Source: Pontibacter sp. Tf4 (GTDB lineage: Bacteria > Bacteroidota > Bacteroidia > Cytophagales > Hymenobacteraceae). Taken from it: a DNA stretch of 64,000 nucleotides. The notes below the pieces were generated by a model. That model did no database searches, was not told the DNA's origin, and saw only the letters and a list, made by a program, of their open reading frames with translations. Shown here piece after piece: positions 1-9,477 of this stretch; the stretch's first letter is position 1, and each line of letters opens with the position of its first letter. The position numbers and the translations under genes are program-made. The DNA lies in the NCBI RefSeq assembly GCF_014212495.1, contig NZ_JACKZC010000007.1, forward strand, positions 294,412 through 358,411, read 5' to 3'.

Positions 1-62
1 ACGAACCGGACTTAACTTCTGAGATCTTCTCGGATATGTACTTGGATATGTTCACGCGATAA
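1..62 (+). CDS. C-terminal end of an unidentified protein (partial)
   Basis: The first 62 bases hold an open frame (codons from base 3) whose last residues are SDMYLDMFTR, followed by a TAA stop at 60-62. Only about 19 residues are inside the window, so the product cannot be named. It lies 29 bases ahead of the NamZ-type lipoprotein gene on the same strand and may share its transcript. A chance open frame of this length cannot be excluded. Confidence 0.4.
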   Translation, partial: EPDLTSEIFSDMYLDMFTR

Positions 63-91
63 AAACAGGATAAACTGCCTTAAAGATAGGT

Positions 92-1339
92 ATGAAATTT
101 GACTTCTCCGTAATTATGATACAGCCACTGTTTTTACTTTACATTTCGTTGTTGCTGGCCATGGGCAGCTGCACGCCACAGCAAACACCTGAGCAATCTC
201 AGCAAACTGAAGAGCCACCTATAGTTACTGAGCTATCGAAAGATGAATTGATGCAGACCGGCGCCGAGCAACTGGAACTGTACCTGCCCAGGCTGCAGGG
301 CAAGCGCGTTGGTATGGTGGTAAATCAGACATCCATAGTTGGCAATGCCCATTTAGTGGATACCCTGCTGAGCCATAATGTTAAGATTACAACCATTTTT
401 GCGCCTGAACACGGTTTTCGGGGCGAAGCCGATGCCGGTGCTTATGTAAAAGACGCCAAAGACACGAAGACCGGCCTGCCTATTATTTCGCTTTACGGTA
501 AAAACAAAAAACCTTTACCGGAGCAGCTCACCAATATAGATGTACTGGTTTTTGATATCCAGGATGTGGGGGCTCGCTTTTATACCTATATCAGCACGAT
601 GCACTATGTAATGGAAGCGGCGGCCGAAAATAATAAGGAAGTAGTAATACTGGACCGCCCAAACCCGAACGGTAACTATGTTGATGGACCGGTGCTGGAA
701 CCGGAGCATAAGTCTTTTGTTGGCATGCACCCAATCCCAATCGTTCATGGCTTAACTATAGGCGAACTTGCGAATATGATAAACGGTGAGAAATGGCTGG
801 AAGGCAAGCGACAGGCGAAAATCACGGTTATTCCGGTTGCCAACTATAACCACAGCATACCTTATAGTTTGCCAGTGAAGCCATCACCAAACCTGCCTAA
901 CCAGCAAGCTATTTTGCTTTACCCTTCGCTTTGCTTATTTGAAGGAACAAATGTAAGTGTTGGTCGCGGTACGCCAACTCCATTCCAGGTGATAGGCAGC
1001 CCAAACTATAAGTTTAAGGAGTTTTCGTTTACGCCGGTTAGTATGCCAGGCGCTACCGATCCACCTCACAAAAACCAGGTTTGCTACGGCAAAAACTTAA
1101 CTGATCCGGCCGCGGCACAACCCTTCACGTTGGCTTACCTTATCGATTTCTACAAGAACTCAACCCAGCAGGATAAGTTTTTCAACAATTTTTTTGAAAA
1201 ACTGGCCGGTACTTCAGAGCTCAGAAAGCAAATAATAGCCGGAAAAACAGTGGCCGAGATTCGTGCCAGCTGGGAGCCTGCGCTGTCAAACTATAAAACC
1301 TTACGCAAAAAATACCTGCTCTACCCCGACGCAGAATAA
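92..1339 (+). CDS. NamZ/DUF1343-family exo-beta-N-acetylmuramidase lipoprotein
   Basis: This 415-residue protein belongs to the DUF1343 family, whose founding member NamZ is an exo-acting beta-N-acetylmuramidase that releases MurNAc from peptidoglycan fragments. The N-terminus has a hydrophobic segment ending in MGSC, a plausible lipobox, so it is probably a lipoprotein. Family-typical segments are visible: GMVVNQTS (about residue 82), FAPEHGFRG (about 108), DIQDVGARFYTYIS (about 155), LDRPNPNG (about 187) and EGTNVSVGRGTPTPFQVIG (about 285-303). The first ATG at 92 gives the signal sequence and is accepted. The stop lies 4 bases before the fmt start, so the two genes are probably co-transcribed. 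The enzymatic role is inferred from the family. Confidence 0.85.
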   Translation: MKFDFSVIMIQPLFLLYISLLLAMGSCTPQQTPEQSQQTEEPPIVTELSKDELMQTGAEQLELYLPRLQGKRVGMVVNQTSIVGNAHLVDTLLSHNVKITTIFAPEHGFRGEADAGAYVKDAKDTKTGLPIISLYGKNKKPLPEQLTNIDVLVFDIQDVGARFYTYISTMHYVMEAAAENNKEVVILDRPNPNGNYVDGPVLEPEHKSFVGMHPIPIVHGLTIGELANMINGEKWLEGKRQAKITVIPVANYNHSIPYSLPVKPSPNLPNQQAILLYPSLCLFEGTNVSVGRGTPTPFQVIGSPNYKFKEFSFTPVSMPGATDPPHKNQVCYGKNLTDPAAAQPFTLAYLIDFYKNSTQQDKFFNNFFEKLAGTSELRKQIIAGKTVAEIRASWEPALSNYKTLRKKYLLYPDAE

Positions 1340-1343
1340 CACT

Positions 1344-2273
1344 ATGCCAAAAGACTTACGCATCATATTTATGGGCACTCCCGACTTTGCAGTGCCCACG
1401 CTACAGATACTGGTTGAACACAACTATAACGTAGTTGCGGTCATTACGGCACCGGATAAGCCAGCAGGCCGTGGCCAGAAAATGCAGCAATCGCCGGTGA
1501 AGGAGTATGCCGTTTCGCAAAACATACCGGTACTGCAGCCAACCAACTTAAAGTCAGAAACTTTTCTGGAGGAGCTACGAAGCTACCGGGCCGACCTGCA
1601 GATTATAGTTGCCTTCAGGATGTTGCCGGAAGTAGTGTGGAGCATGCCACCGCTGGGTTCGTTCAATATACATGGTTCGTTGCTGCCACAATACCGCGGT
1701 GCCGCGCCTATTAACTGGGCTATCATCAATGGCGAAGAAGAAACCGGTGTTACCTCCTTCTTCCTGAAACACGAGATCGACACAGGTGACCTGTTGCTGC
1801 AAACCCGCGTGCCGGTGCTGGAGGAAGATGACTTTGGTACGATGTACGAAAAGCTGAAGTACGAAGGCGCTAAGCTGGCTTTGCAAACAGTACAGGCTAT
1901 TGAGCAGGACAATGTAAAACCCATGCCGCAACCACAGTCCGGAGAATTGAAACACGCCCCGAAGATCTTTAAGGAAACCTGCGAGATAAACTGGAGCAAG
2001 CCAGCATTTCAGGTGCGTAATTTTGTTAGAGGCCTCTCCCCTTACCCTACCGCCTGGACGCGCATCGGCGATAAAACTTTCAAGATCTTTAAAGTAGAAG
2101 TGCTGGACAATGCAGGTTATGAAGGTGCACCGGGCAGCGTATTTACCGATAACAAAACCTATTTGCACGTAAAAACCGCCGACAGTGCTGTGGCTATAGT
2201 TGACCTGCAAATGGAAGGTAAAAAACGGATGCCGTTGGCTGACTTGCTACGTGGCTATAGTTTTAATCTATAG
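1344..2273 (+). CDS. fmt: methionyl-tRNA formyltransferase
   Basis: Fmt transfers a formyl group from 10-formyl-THF to the initiator Met-tRNA in the cytoplasm. The 309-residue product begins with the formyltransferase fold signature FMGTPDFAVPTL. It carries NIHGSLLPQYRGAAPI (about residue 107), which holds the catalytic Asn-Ile-His and the SLLP folate-binding loop, and HEIDTGDLLL with the catalytic Asp. The C-terminal OB-like domain follows from about residue 205. The frame is open upstream to 1263, but that stretch overlaps the previous gene and adds 27 unrelated residues. The ATG at 1344 gives the usual family length. folA, another folate gene, follows after a repeat-bearing spacer. Confidence 0.96.
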   Translation: MPKDLRIIFMGTPDFAVPTLQILVEHNYNVVAVITAPDKPAGRGQKMQQSPVKEYAVSQNIPVLQPTNLKSETFLEELRSYRADLQIIVAFRMLPEVVWSMPPLGSFNIHGSLLPQYRGAAPINWAIINGEEETGVTSFFLKHEIDTGDLLLQTRVPVLEEDDFGTMYEKLKYEGAKLALQTVQAIEQDNVKPMPQPQSGELKHAPKIFKETCEINWSKPAFQVRNFVRGLSPYPTAWTRIGDKTFKIFKVEVLDNAGYEGAPGSVFTDNKTYLHVKTADSAVAIVDLQMEGKKRMPLADLLRGYSFNL

Positions 2274-2283
2274 TTTGACGTAG

Positions 2284-2427
2284 ACCCACCCCGGCCCCTC
2301 CGAGGAGGGGAATTGGGCTATAGTGTTATGTAATTTATCATTCTATAGTTGGGTTTAGTTTTAACTATAGAATTGTCACCTAATTCACCAAGAAGAAATT
2401 CCCCTCCTCGGAGGGGCCGGGGTGGGT
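2284..2427. repeat. 31-bp perfect inverted repeat pair (REP/BIME-like) between fmt and folA
   Basis: Bases 2284-2314 and 2397-2427 are exact reverse complements over 31 bp, separated by 82 bp. Each copy is GC-rich (ACCCACCCCGG at its outer end) and has its own 7-bp mini-hairpin, CCCCTCC-GA-GGAGGGG. The AT-rich spacer between them holds two CTATAG sites. The layout, two head-to-head copies of a small hairpin unit between genes, resembles REP doublets (BIMEs). No transposase or RAYT gene is in the window. Confidence 0.85.
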
Positions 2428-2471
2428 AAACACTTTATTGAGTTCTCACATTACACCTTAACAAATAAACT

Positions 2472-2960
2472 ATGATCGCTATAGTTGTAGCCGTTGCCGA
2501 AAATAACGTGATCGGGAAAGATAACAAGTTGATCTGGCACCTGCCTGCCGACCTGCGCTTTTTCAAGAACCTGACCATGGGCCACCCGATTGTGATGGGC
2601 CGCAAAACATATGAGTCTATTGGCAAGCCGCTTCCGGGGCGCACTACGGTTATAATCACGCGCCAGCACGACTTTGAAGCGCCCGGCTGCATTGTTGTAA
2701 ATTCAATAGACAAGGCTATAGTTCAGGCCCAAACTATAGACCAGGACGTGTACATTATTGGCGGCGCTGAAATCTATAAGCAGGCATTAAGCAAAGCAGA
2801 TACAATTTACCTGACACGCGTGCACCACACGTTTGAGGGTGATACTTTCTTCCCGGAGATAGTGGAAAACCAATGGGAAGCAGTTTCGGAAGAAAAGCAC
2901 GAACCAGACGAGAAAAACAAGTATAGCTATAGTTTCGTGACACTGAAACGGAAACTATAA
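2472..2960 (+). CDS. folA: dihydrofolate reductase
   Basis: This 162-residue protein is a chromosomal DHFR, reducing dihydrofolate to tetrahydrofolate with NADPH. It begins MIAIVVAVAENNVIGKDNKLIWHLPADL, in which the N-terminal strand, the Met20-type loop and the catalytic Asp equivalent (LPADL) are clear. MGRKTYESIGKPLPGR (about residue 42) is the NADPH-binding signature and VYIIGGAEIYKQAL (about 93) the second cofactor motif. The length is normal for the family. The stop codon lies inside the left arm of the terminator hairpin that separates this gene from the convergent porU2. Confidence 0.96.
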   Translation: MIAIVVAVAENNVIGKDNKLIWHLPADLRFFKNLTMGHPIVMGRKTYESIGKPLPGRTTVIITRQHDFEAPGCIVVNSIDKAIVQAQTIDQDVYIIGGAEIYKQALSKADTIYLTRVHHTFEGDTFFPEIVENQWEAVSEEKHEPDEKNKYSYSFVTLKRKL

Positions 2961-3008
2961 AACAGAAAAGGAGCAACTATAGTGCTGCTCCTTTTCTGTT
3001 TTATAGTT
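2953..3008. terminator. bidirectional terminator between folA and porU2
   Basis: Bases 2953-2975 and 2986-3008 form a perfect 23-bp inverted repeat with a 10-base loop. The outer part of the stem is A/T-rich (AACTATAAAACAG / CTGTTTTATAGTT), so a U tract follows the GC-rich core in both directions. It serves the converging folA and porU2 transcripts. The stem ends are one-mismatch versions of the dispersed AACTATAGTT motif and the loop contains another copy. Confidence 0.9.
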
Positions 3009-3016
3009 AGCTTAAC

Positions 3017-6000
3017 TTAACGCAGGATGTAGATCTTTCCGTAGCCGTTCTTGAAAGCCTTGTCTCCGAATTTCTGTTTGTGGTACATCGGCTCATTGCT
3101 CTGGCTCACTACCACGCGGTACAGGTACACGCCATTAGCCAGTCTGTCGCCGTACATATCAGTTCCATCCCAAGCATACTCCGTTTTGTTATTACCGATG
3201 CGCAGTGGCCCCAGTTCCTCTTTCATGATCTCTTTCACTACCTTTCCGGTTACCGTCAGGATCTGGATCTTGATATGGTCCGGGATAACGGCGCCGGTCA
3301 GGGTAAAGATAAACTGTGTTTTGGTTGAGAACGGGTTCGGGAACGGATAGAAGTTTGTGATTGAAGAACGGTTCTCTACTTCAAAATTGATGCGGTAAGG
3401 CGAAAGTCCGGACTGCTTACCAGCCACGTCTTTGGCACGGATCTCCATCGTATACCGGCCATCCGACAAGGTTTTAGGCTTGAACTCAACTCTGAAATCA
3501 CTTTTATCAGTCGCCGGGAACACCTCTACATGCTCTACTGATTCCGATGTTTTATCCAGCGAAAGCTCGGTTTGAATACCTGTTTGATCTATAAGCACCA
3601 CCGACATACCACTTGCATCTTCCAGGAAGGCATACCGGTTCTCATCCTTAACAGTAACGCTGACTACCGGGCTTGGCGAGATCAGTTCTCCATCCATAAT
3701 GTGCACGCCATCAAAGGCTACATCCATAATCGGGTGCAGCTTGCTTTTCACCTTAAACGGCACCACATAGATGTTATTAAAGTAATTCTGCTCTGGCTGC
3801 AACCGCGGATTCACATATAGGGTAATCTTATAAGTTCCGTCCAGGGCCAGCGTATTAAGCTCAAAATTAAAAGTTGCATTTGCGTTGCCCGCCAATGGCG
3901 CCAGCTTCAGTATTTTCTGAATCGGTTGTATGCCATCTCCGGTAACGGTCACGTCCACTGCCAGCGAATCGCGGAAAGCAAATGGCGTAATGTTCTGGAA
4001 AATCATTGGCAACGTGATCTTGCCTTTGTTTGCCTGTTCGGTCAGTATGGCTTCGCTCACCTCCACCAGGTCCGGCCGTATCACACCTTCAGGTGCAGCA
4101 TCGTAGTACACCAGCCACTGCTTCAGCTGTGGTGCCGAACGGTCTGTAGCATCTGACAGGGATGCCTTTAACTGCAGGTAAGGATAAGCCGCTGCATCGA
4201 TCGTTGACAAGTCAAATGCTTTGGCCGTAACCGATTCTGCCAGTGTCGTCTGGTTTCCGTCCGCATCCACCCCGATCACGCTCAAACTATAAGCATCATT
4301 GCCTTCCTCGTACTTTTCAATGTTATGGTGCAGCGTTCCCCAAGTCAGCGCCGGCCCTATCAAAGTAGAAGTAATCTCACCGGCATCCTGGTTGGAGAGT
4401 ACTCTTGTTTTTAAGGCTATTTCCTGCTGGTTAAATGGAACTGATTTATCTGTAGCAGTGGTTTCATCAGCCTCTCCCGGCGCAGCTCCTTTACGGCCAA
4501 CTATAGCAAATGGGTCGCCTGTTTTAAGGGTGCTTATAAGCGAAGATCCGATTTTGCCTAATGCAGCTTTTTGTGTTGCCGTAAAATCATTGAAAGGAAC
4601 ATTGTTTACGCTGATCGCCAACACATAATAATCCGCTGGCACTGCATTAATAAACGTCTCCAGTTTCGCACGGTTTGCAGCTGTACGCAGGTCACCGAAG
4701 TCATACATATAAGGTTCAGCAGAGCAGGCGTAAGCTGGAACAATGTTTTCAACCAGCTTTAATGTTTTGTTATCAATCACGACCATGATCAGGCGGGGCG
4801 TAGAGCTACCGGCAGGGTTACTACAACCCATATGGAGCATAGGCCGGCCCTCTATTACAAGATTGTGCCCGGGTGTTTTAAATTGGTTTGCGCCACCAGT
4901 TGTCCTGATCTCTATATCGTTTTTAATTGTACTGAACGTCCAGTGCGGCATTTTATCCTGCAAGGCAAGCGCATTCAGTTGTGCTCCCCGAAACTGTCCG
5001 GCATGGCTTTGGGACCATCCACCCTTTGCACCATCTATCACGCGGAAAGAGTTGGTAGCATATAATGTATCTTCTCCTACGCTATACTCCTGAAAGCGTA
5101 CACGCCAGTAATACACTGTACTGTCCGGCAGATCACCTAAGGAAGCCAGGTTAAGATCCCAGGTCGGTAGCAAGCTGCTCGGTTGTGAAAAACCTTTTTT
5201 CAGCTTACTATTAAAATGCTGTGTCGTATCCACTTCCAGGTAAAAGCCCTGGCGGCTGTCCTCCACTATAGTTGTCTGAACAACTACCTTCACATTTTTG
5301 CTGTTAACTATACTATAGTTGGCAGGTGTAAGCGCTACTATACCAGATGCTGGGAAAAAGTGCTGAATATGAGCGACGTTATTCATCTCGTCCAGCTCAT
5401 CTATTGCAAAATCACCATCCAGTGTTACTTCAAATTTGTTCATGCCCCGCGCTGCTACTCCCCTGTTATCAATTGGTATAATAAGCTTTTCGCGGTACAT
5501 GATCGGGGCCACTTTAACTTTAACCGGTTCTAATTCAGTATTATCAGCTAATGTGCGCTTAACAGATACTGTAACAGAGTCTGTTATGGCTTTACCCCAG
5601 TTACCAGCACTTAGCACTATATTAAACTGCTCAGCTGAAGCCGTCAGAATCTCCCCTTCTACCGCACTTACCACATCAGCTTCATTTTCAATAGCTACAT
5701 AATCAGGCTTAGAAGGTGCGTAAAATCTTATTGCCGGGTCGCCCTGCAGTACCATTTCCAGCACCATGGCAATTACAAGATCAGAGCTTCTGGTACTCAA
5801 TACCTCCCTTATAGTTTGCTGTTGTATCTCCCCGATGGTTTTACCAAAGTATTCGAGGTCATTAAATGCCGTTTTGTAAAAGGCAGTTGAGTAATAATCA
5901 AGAACAGAAGGATAGCCAGACTCTGCATGTGCAATGAAAGCGATAGCCCCTTTCTCCGGAGTATTGAGCCAGTCTTCGCCAAACGAACGGTTATTAGGAA

Positions 6001-8110
6001 TAAAAGCATTGCCTGTCCCACATCCATTCATCAGGATAACCGGGTATTTATCCTTGTTATTATACCCATTTGCAGGACTCGAAACCGATCCGACATCCAG
6101 GTCGCTGGTACTGGAGGAACTATGGCCAAAAAATGTCATTAACGACACACCTGCATTCACCTCTGTAGCTACATTTATCGTTTCCGTTGACTGGCTTACA
6201 TTCTTTCTATACTTCTCAATGATGTTCGCGCCAAAGTAAGGACCTTTCGCGATTCGTCCATACTTTTCGAGGTAGCCTGTAAGCTCACTTATTTCCCCTA
6301 TCTGCTTACCTCCTCCTAACTGTAAGATATTTTTCCGCCAGGGTAATCCGTCAGGTAACGATTCATGTGAAACGACCTTATTCAGATAATGTATGATATC
6401 CTCTGCCTTTGTTGCCGGGAGCCTGCCCGTTGGTATAGCTGGTACATATTCTCCGTTCCTGAAATCAGCGGTAAAGAAGATATCTGAAACAGGCGCTATT
6501 CCTGTTGGTACCAGGTCAACTTCATGCACTTTATTATAGCGTGCGCCAACATGGTAATAACTGAACTTTCCACTGCCATAGATGGTCTGATAATCGTCCG
6601 CTCCATACATCAGCCCTTTGCCCAGAATAAACAGTGTTTTTGGCCTGGTTGAGGTCTGCATATACGACATCATTTTTCGTATTGCATTCACCGAGAACTC
6701 GCCGTAGTGGAACTGATCTATCACCTGATCCATGTGGACCAATAGCGTGTCGTAGCCACCTCCTGCCTGCGAAGCCCGGTAAGCTGCATATTCCTCCGGA
6801 GCTCTATAGGCTGACCCGAGCACTTTCTTCATCAGCCTCTTATTGGTTAATATTATATAATTATGTGCCGATGGCGTAATATTACGGAAGCGGATACCTT
6901 TCTGATAACCTACAGGTTTAATAGGTTTAGCTGTATTTGCTACCAGTACTGTCCGGGTAATTACATTATTATCAATAACAAAGCCTTTGTTTGTGCCATT
7001 TGTATAGCCTACAATCCGGATAACGTTATAAGGATCTGTTACATCAAAAGCTACGCTTGTTGCTGGCGCTCCCACAAGTTCAAAGTAAGGCGTTGCTGAT
7101 CTGGTAGAATCTGTATAAAAAATGAGCTGGTTCTGCGTAGACGGAAAAACGGTGCGCTGTGGGTATATAATTTTAGCATAACCGAAACTAACCTGATTTG
7201 TCTCAATCTCCTTACCTTCCGGTGTATAAAGCTTATCAGGGAGTGTTTGAATAGTAACCTGCCCATTAGCTGCAATATCTGTAAACTCTATCGTAGTATT
7301 TTCTTTTGCGAAGCTATCCCCATAAATATTGAAACGCTTCAGCAGTTTTGTAGTGCTGCCAACTACTAAATTAACTACAAAAGGATGGATAGCCTGTTGC
7401 CAGGTACCTACCACATACTCTAATTTCGGCTTCGGTCCCGTATTTTCTATATTAGTAACAGGGCCAGATCCGTGAATGTAAGTAGTCGTAGCATTGGGAT
7501 AGTTTCTGAGATTACGGGAAGTATTAGAGAAATATCCTTCCCCTTCATCCAGCCAGGGCATCCTGTTATCAGCGTAAGACTTACCACGATAGAAGCGGTC
7601 TGTGTTCATAAACAGGGATCGCTGCAGGTGGTAAGGCTCCGGTGTTTTACCATTCACAGCCGGGTTATTATGCACCATCCGCTTTCCCTTTGTCGGTGCT
7701 ACAGTCAGGAAATACGATGCTGTGTCAGTATATAAACTATAGAGTTTATGCGGCTGAAGTGCAGGATTTTTATACAACTCCCTGTCCAGTGCGCCGTCGT
7801 TCCGCTCGCCGTAAAACTCGAGGTAATCCTGGGTATCCAGTTTTCCATCCTGCTCACCGGCCACATAAATTGCCACTTCCTTTCCACGACGGAACAGTTG
7901 CAGGTTCTGAGGGTTTACATCGGCAAGGCCTAACTGGCTCAGGTAGGCATAATCGAGTTGGTGTATACCAGTCTGGGTTACCTTTATTTTGTGGTACGTC
8001 TGCTCGTAGTTTATCCACTCGTTGCCAAAGGTAGCCTGCGCCTGCACTGTTGTCCCGGCCAGCAGGAAGAACAGAAGAGATAAATAGGAAAAAGATGCTG
8101 GGAAACGCAT
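3017..8110 (-). CDS. porU2: putative type IX secretion sortase PorU2 (C25 peptidase family)
   Basis: This 1697-residue protein has a signal peptide (cleavage near VQAQA) and a C25 (gingipain-like) peptidase domain. The probable catalytic pair is visible: His663 in MTFFGHSSSS and Cys697 in LMNGCGTGNA. PorU-type C25 proteins act on the cell surface as sortases, removing the C-terminal sorting domain of T9SS cargo and attaching the cargo to lipopolysaccharide. A long Ig-like/CARDB-like region follows. The C-terminus (from about residue 1590, FYPFPNPFSTKTQF) is a FlgD/T9SS type A-like module with DGTDMYGDRLANGVYLYRV. At about 1700 residues it is longer than classic PorU (about 1100-1300) and fits the PorU2 paralogue. 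It lies 12 bp downstream of porV2. The assignment rests on the motifs and the pairing. Confidence 0.8.
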   Translation of the reverse strand: MRFPASFSYLSLLFFLLAGTTVQAQATFGNEWINYEQTYHKIKVTQTGIHQLDYAYLSQLGLADVNPQNLQLFRRGKEVAIYVAGEQDGKLDTQDYLEFYGERNDGALDRELYKNPALQPHKLYSLYTDTASYFLTVAPTKGKRMVHNNPAVNGKTPEPYHLQRSLFMNTDRFYRGKSYADNRMPWLDEGEGYFSNTSRNLRNYPNATTTYIHGSGPVTNIENTGPKPKLEYVVGTWQQAIHPFVVNLVVGSTTKLLKRFNIYGDSFAKENTTIEFTDIAANGQVTIQTLPDKLYTPEGKEIETNQVSFGYAKIIYPQRTVFPSTQNQLIFYTDSTRSATPYFELVGAPATSVAFDVTDPYNVIRIVGYTNGTNKGFVIDNNVITRTVLVANTAKPIKPVGYQKGIRFRNITPSAHNYIILTNKRLMKKVLGSAYRAPEEYAAYRASQAGGGYDTLLVHMDQVIDQFHYGEFSVNAIRKMMSYMQTSTRPKTLFILGKGLMYGADDYQTIYGSGKFSYYHVGARYNKVHEVDLVPTGIAPVSDIFFTADFRNGEYVPAIPTGRLPATKAEDIIHYLNKVVSHESLPDGLPWRKNILQLGGGKQIGEISELTGYLEKYGRIAKGPYFGANIIEKYRKNVSQSTETINVATEVNAGVSLMTFFGHSSSSTSDLDVGSVSSPANGYNNKDKYPVILMNGCGTGNAFIPNNRSFGEDWLNTPEKGAIAFIAHAESGYPSVLDYYSTAFYKTAFNDLEYFGKTIGEIQQQTIREVLSTRSSDLVIAMVLEMVLQGDPAIRFYAPSKPDYVAIENEADVVSAVEGEILTASAEQFNIVLSAGNWGKAITDSVTVSVKRTLADNTELEPVKVKVAPIMYREKLIIPIDNRGVAARGMNKFEVTLDGDFAIDELDEMNNVAHIQHFFPASGIVALTPANYSIVNSKNVKVVVQTTIVEDSRQGFYLEVDTTQHFNSKLKKGFSQPSSLLPTWDLNLASLGDLPDSTVYYWRVRFQEYSVGEDTLYATNSFRVIDGAKGGWSQSHAGQFRGAQLNALALQDKMPHWTFSTIKNDIEIRTTGGANQFKTPGHNLVIEGRPMLHMGCSNPAGSSTPRLIMVVIDNKTLKLVENIVPAYACSAEPYMYDFGDLRTAANRAKLETFINAVPADYYVLAISVNNVPFNDFTATQKAALGKIGSSLISTLKTGDPFAIVGRKGAAPGEADETTATDKSVPFNQQEIALKTRVLSNQDAGEITSTLIGPALTWGTLHHNIEKYEEGNDAYSLSVIGVDADGNQTTLAESVTAKAFDLSTIDAAAYPYLQLKASLSDATDRSAPQLKQWLVYYDAAPEGVIRPDLVEVSEAILTEQANKGKITLPMIFQNITPFAFRDSLAVDVTVTGDGIQPIQKILKLAPLAGNANATFNFELNTLALDGTYKITLYVNPRLQPEQNYFNNIYVVPFKVKSKLHPIMDVAFDGVHIMDGELISPSPVVSVTVKDENRYAFLEDASGMSVVLIDQTGIQTELSLDKTSESVEHVEVFPATDKSDFRVEFKPKTLSDGRYTMEIRAKDVAGKQSGLSPYRINFEVENRSSITNFYPFPNPFSTKTQFIFTLTGAVIPDHIKIQILTVTGKVVKEIMKEELGPLRIGNNKTEYAWDGTDMYGDRLANGVYLYRVVVSQSNEPMYHKQKFGDKAFKNGYGKIYILR

Positions 8111-8122
8111 GGTTAGTAAAGC

Positions 8123-9220
8123 TTATCTGAAAGAATAACCCATGGAGATGATAACCGAAGACGTATTGGCATTTGAGATGGAATTCTTCTCCCGATCGCT
8201 CATGCGCGAAAGGGCAAGATCCAGGTAAAAGCCGTTGGAGACGAAGCCAACCCCGAAATTGGGTTGTATTTGTGATGCTTTGCTGCCGTCGAAACGGGTG
8301 GTTTGCTGGTAATTGCTGAGGCCGCCACGCACAAAAACTGATTTGGCGTAGGTCAGTTCAACACCTACATGCGGATCGACTGACACAAGATCAGATTTGA
8401 GCAGCACATTCCGCTTGCCGTCAAAAGTCATGTCCACATCGGCTGATACCAGTGCTGAGAACTTATCGTTTATAACAAAATTCCTGGCAGCACCAACTAT
8501 AAGGCGCGGTAGGGTAAGTTCAGCGGTATTTTCGGGCAGATCGTTGCCGGTCTGTTCGTAGGCTTCTTCCAATTCCTCTACGTTATGCGTCCAGGCAGTA
8601 AACGTGGTCGTGATATCCCGGGCCATCAGGCCGAATTGCCAGTCGCCGCGCTGCAGCTGGGCACCGGCATCTATTCCAAAGCCCCAGGCATTGGCAAAAT
8701 CACCTACGTTGCGGTAAATGATCTTGGCACTGGCACCTAACTGCAAGCCCTCGATCAGGTTACTCCTGCGGGCATACGACAGAAGAACAGCATAATCAGC
8801 CACCGAAAAGAACCTAATACTATCGTACTGGATATGGCCGAACTCGTTCTGCAGACGGCGGGTGTCAGCTATGTCGTCCACACCGAGGCGAATGACCGAT
8901 ACAGCCAGTGCGCTGTTGGTATCTATCGGCATGGCAAAACTTCCGAAATCATTTTTGGCGATACCGGCAAACAACTCCGAGTGCATCAGGGCGATGTTAT
9001 ACTTATCGGGCAGGCGCAGCAGGCCGGCGGGGTTCCAGTAGCCGGAAGTAGCGTCGTTGGTTACAGCTACCTGTACATTGCCCATACCAATGGCGCGGGC
9101 CCCTACTCCTACATTCAGAAACTCGTTGCTGTACTTAGGTGCTGATACCTGTGCCATTGCCGGAAAGCAGGAAACAAGAAACAACACGGCCAGCAGGCAC
9201 TTAAGGGTAGATTTGTGCAT
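8123..9220 (-). CDS. porV2: PorV/PorQ-family outer-membrane protein (PorV2-like)
   Basis: This 365-residue protein has a signal peptide ending near FPAMAQ and the PorV/PorQ opening FLNVGVGARAIGMGNVQVAVTND, followed by the FadL-like SGYWNPAGLLRL turn. It ends in a beta strand with terminal aromatic-basic residues (MGYSFR), as outer-membrane barrels do. PorV is the shuttle that carries T9SS substrates from the translocon to the PorU sortase. The adjacent C25 protein 12 bp downstream makes this a PorV-PorU type pair. Its pairing with an oversized PorU suggests the PorV2/PorU2 set rather than the core pair. Confidence 0.8.
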   Translation of the reverse strand: MHKSTLKCLLAVLFLVSCFPAMAQVSAPKYSNEFLNVGVGARAIGMGNVQVAVTNDATSGYWNPAGLLRLPDKYNIALMHSELFAGIAKNDFGSFAMPIDTNSALAVSVIRLGVDDIADTRRLQNEFGHIQYDSIRFFSVADYAVLLSYARRSNLIEGLQLGASAKIIYRNVGDFANAWGFGIDAGAQLQRGDWQFGLMARDITTTFTAWTHNVEELEEAYEQTGNDLPENTAELTLPRLIVGAARNFVINDKFSALVSADVDMTFDGKRNVLLKSDLVSVDPHVGVELTYAKSVFVRGGLSNYQQTTRFDGSKASQIQPNFGVGFVSNGFYLDLALSRMSDREKNSISNANTSSVIISMGYSFR

Positions 9221-9416
9221 AGACCAATCGCAAAATTTACATGAATATCAGCCGGGATTTAAGCCCATTACGGGCTACATTTCACCTCTAACACGACATC
9301 CGGCCAATAAGTTGTATTTCTTAAAAATATATTTTTTAGTCAAAAATACAACTTTAAAGTATAAAAACGCCCCATCTGCAAAACCTGCTATAAAAAGTTT
9401 CGTAATATTTTTTAAC

Positions 9417-9453
9417 AGTACCTTGTTTTACATAGTACCTTATATTATCTTTG
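9417..9453 (+). promoter_or_regulatory. promoter of the padR-PspC/GIN operon with a possible operator repeat
   Basis: TATCTTTG at 9446-9453 matches the Bacteroidota -7 element TAnnTTTG. TTG at 9423-9425 lies about 20 bases upstream at the -33 position. Two direct copies of AGTACCTT (9417-9424 and 9434-9441), each with a GTAC core, straddle this region. PadR-family regulators often repress their own promoters, so this repeat is a candidate operator. The start codon of padR follows 24 bases after the -7 box. Confidence 0.55.
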
Positions 9454-9477
9454 CTTCAACATTATAACCCCATCATC

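Noticed and set aside
1263..1343. Upstream extension of fmt by 27 codons
   Set aside because: It overlaps the NamZ gene in another frame, has no formyltransferase similarity and makes the protein longer than the family; the ATG at 1344 starts exactly at the conserved domain.
3051..8034. Many open frames of 60-130 codons on the plus strand opposite porU2
   Set aside because: They lack recognisable domains, overlap a clearly coding gene, and their lengths are what complementary-strand composition gives by chance.
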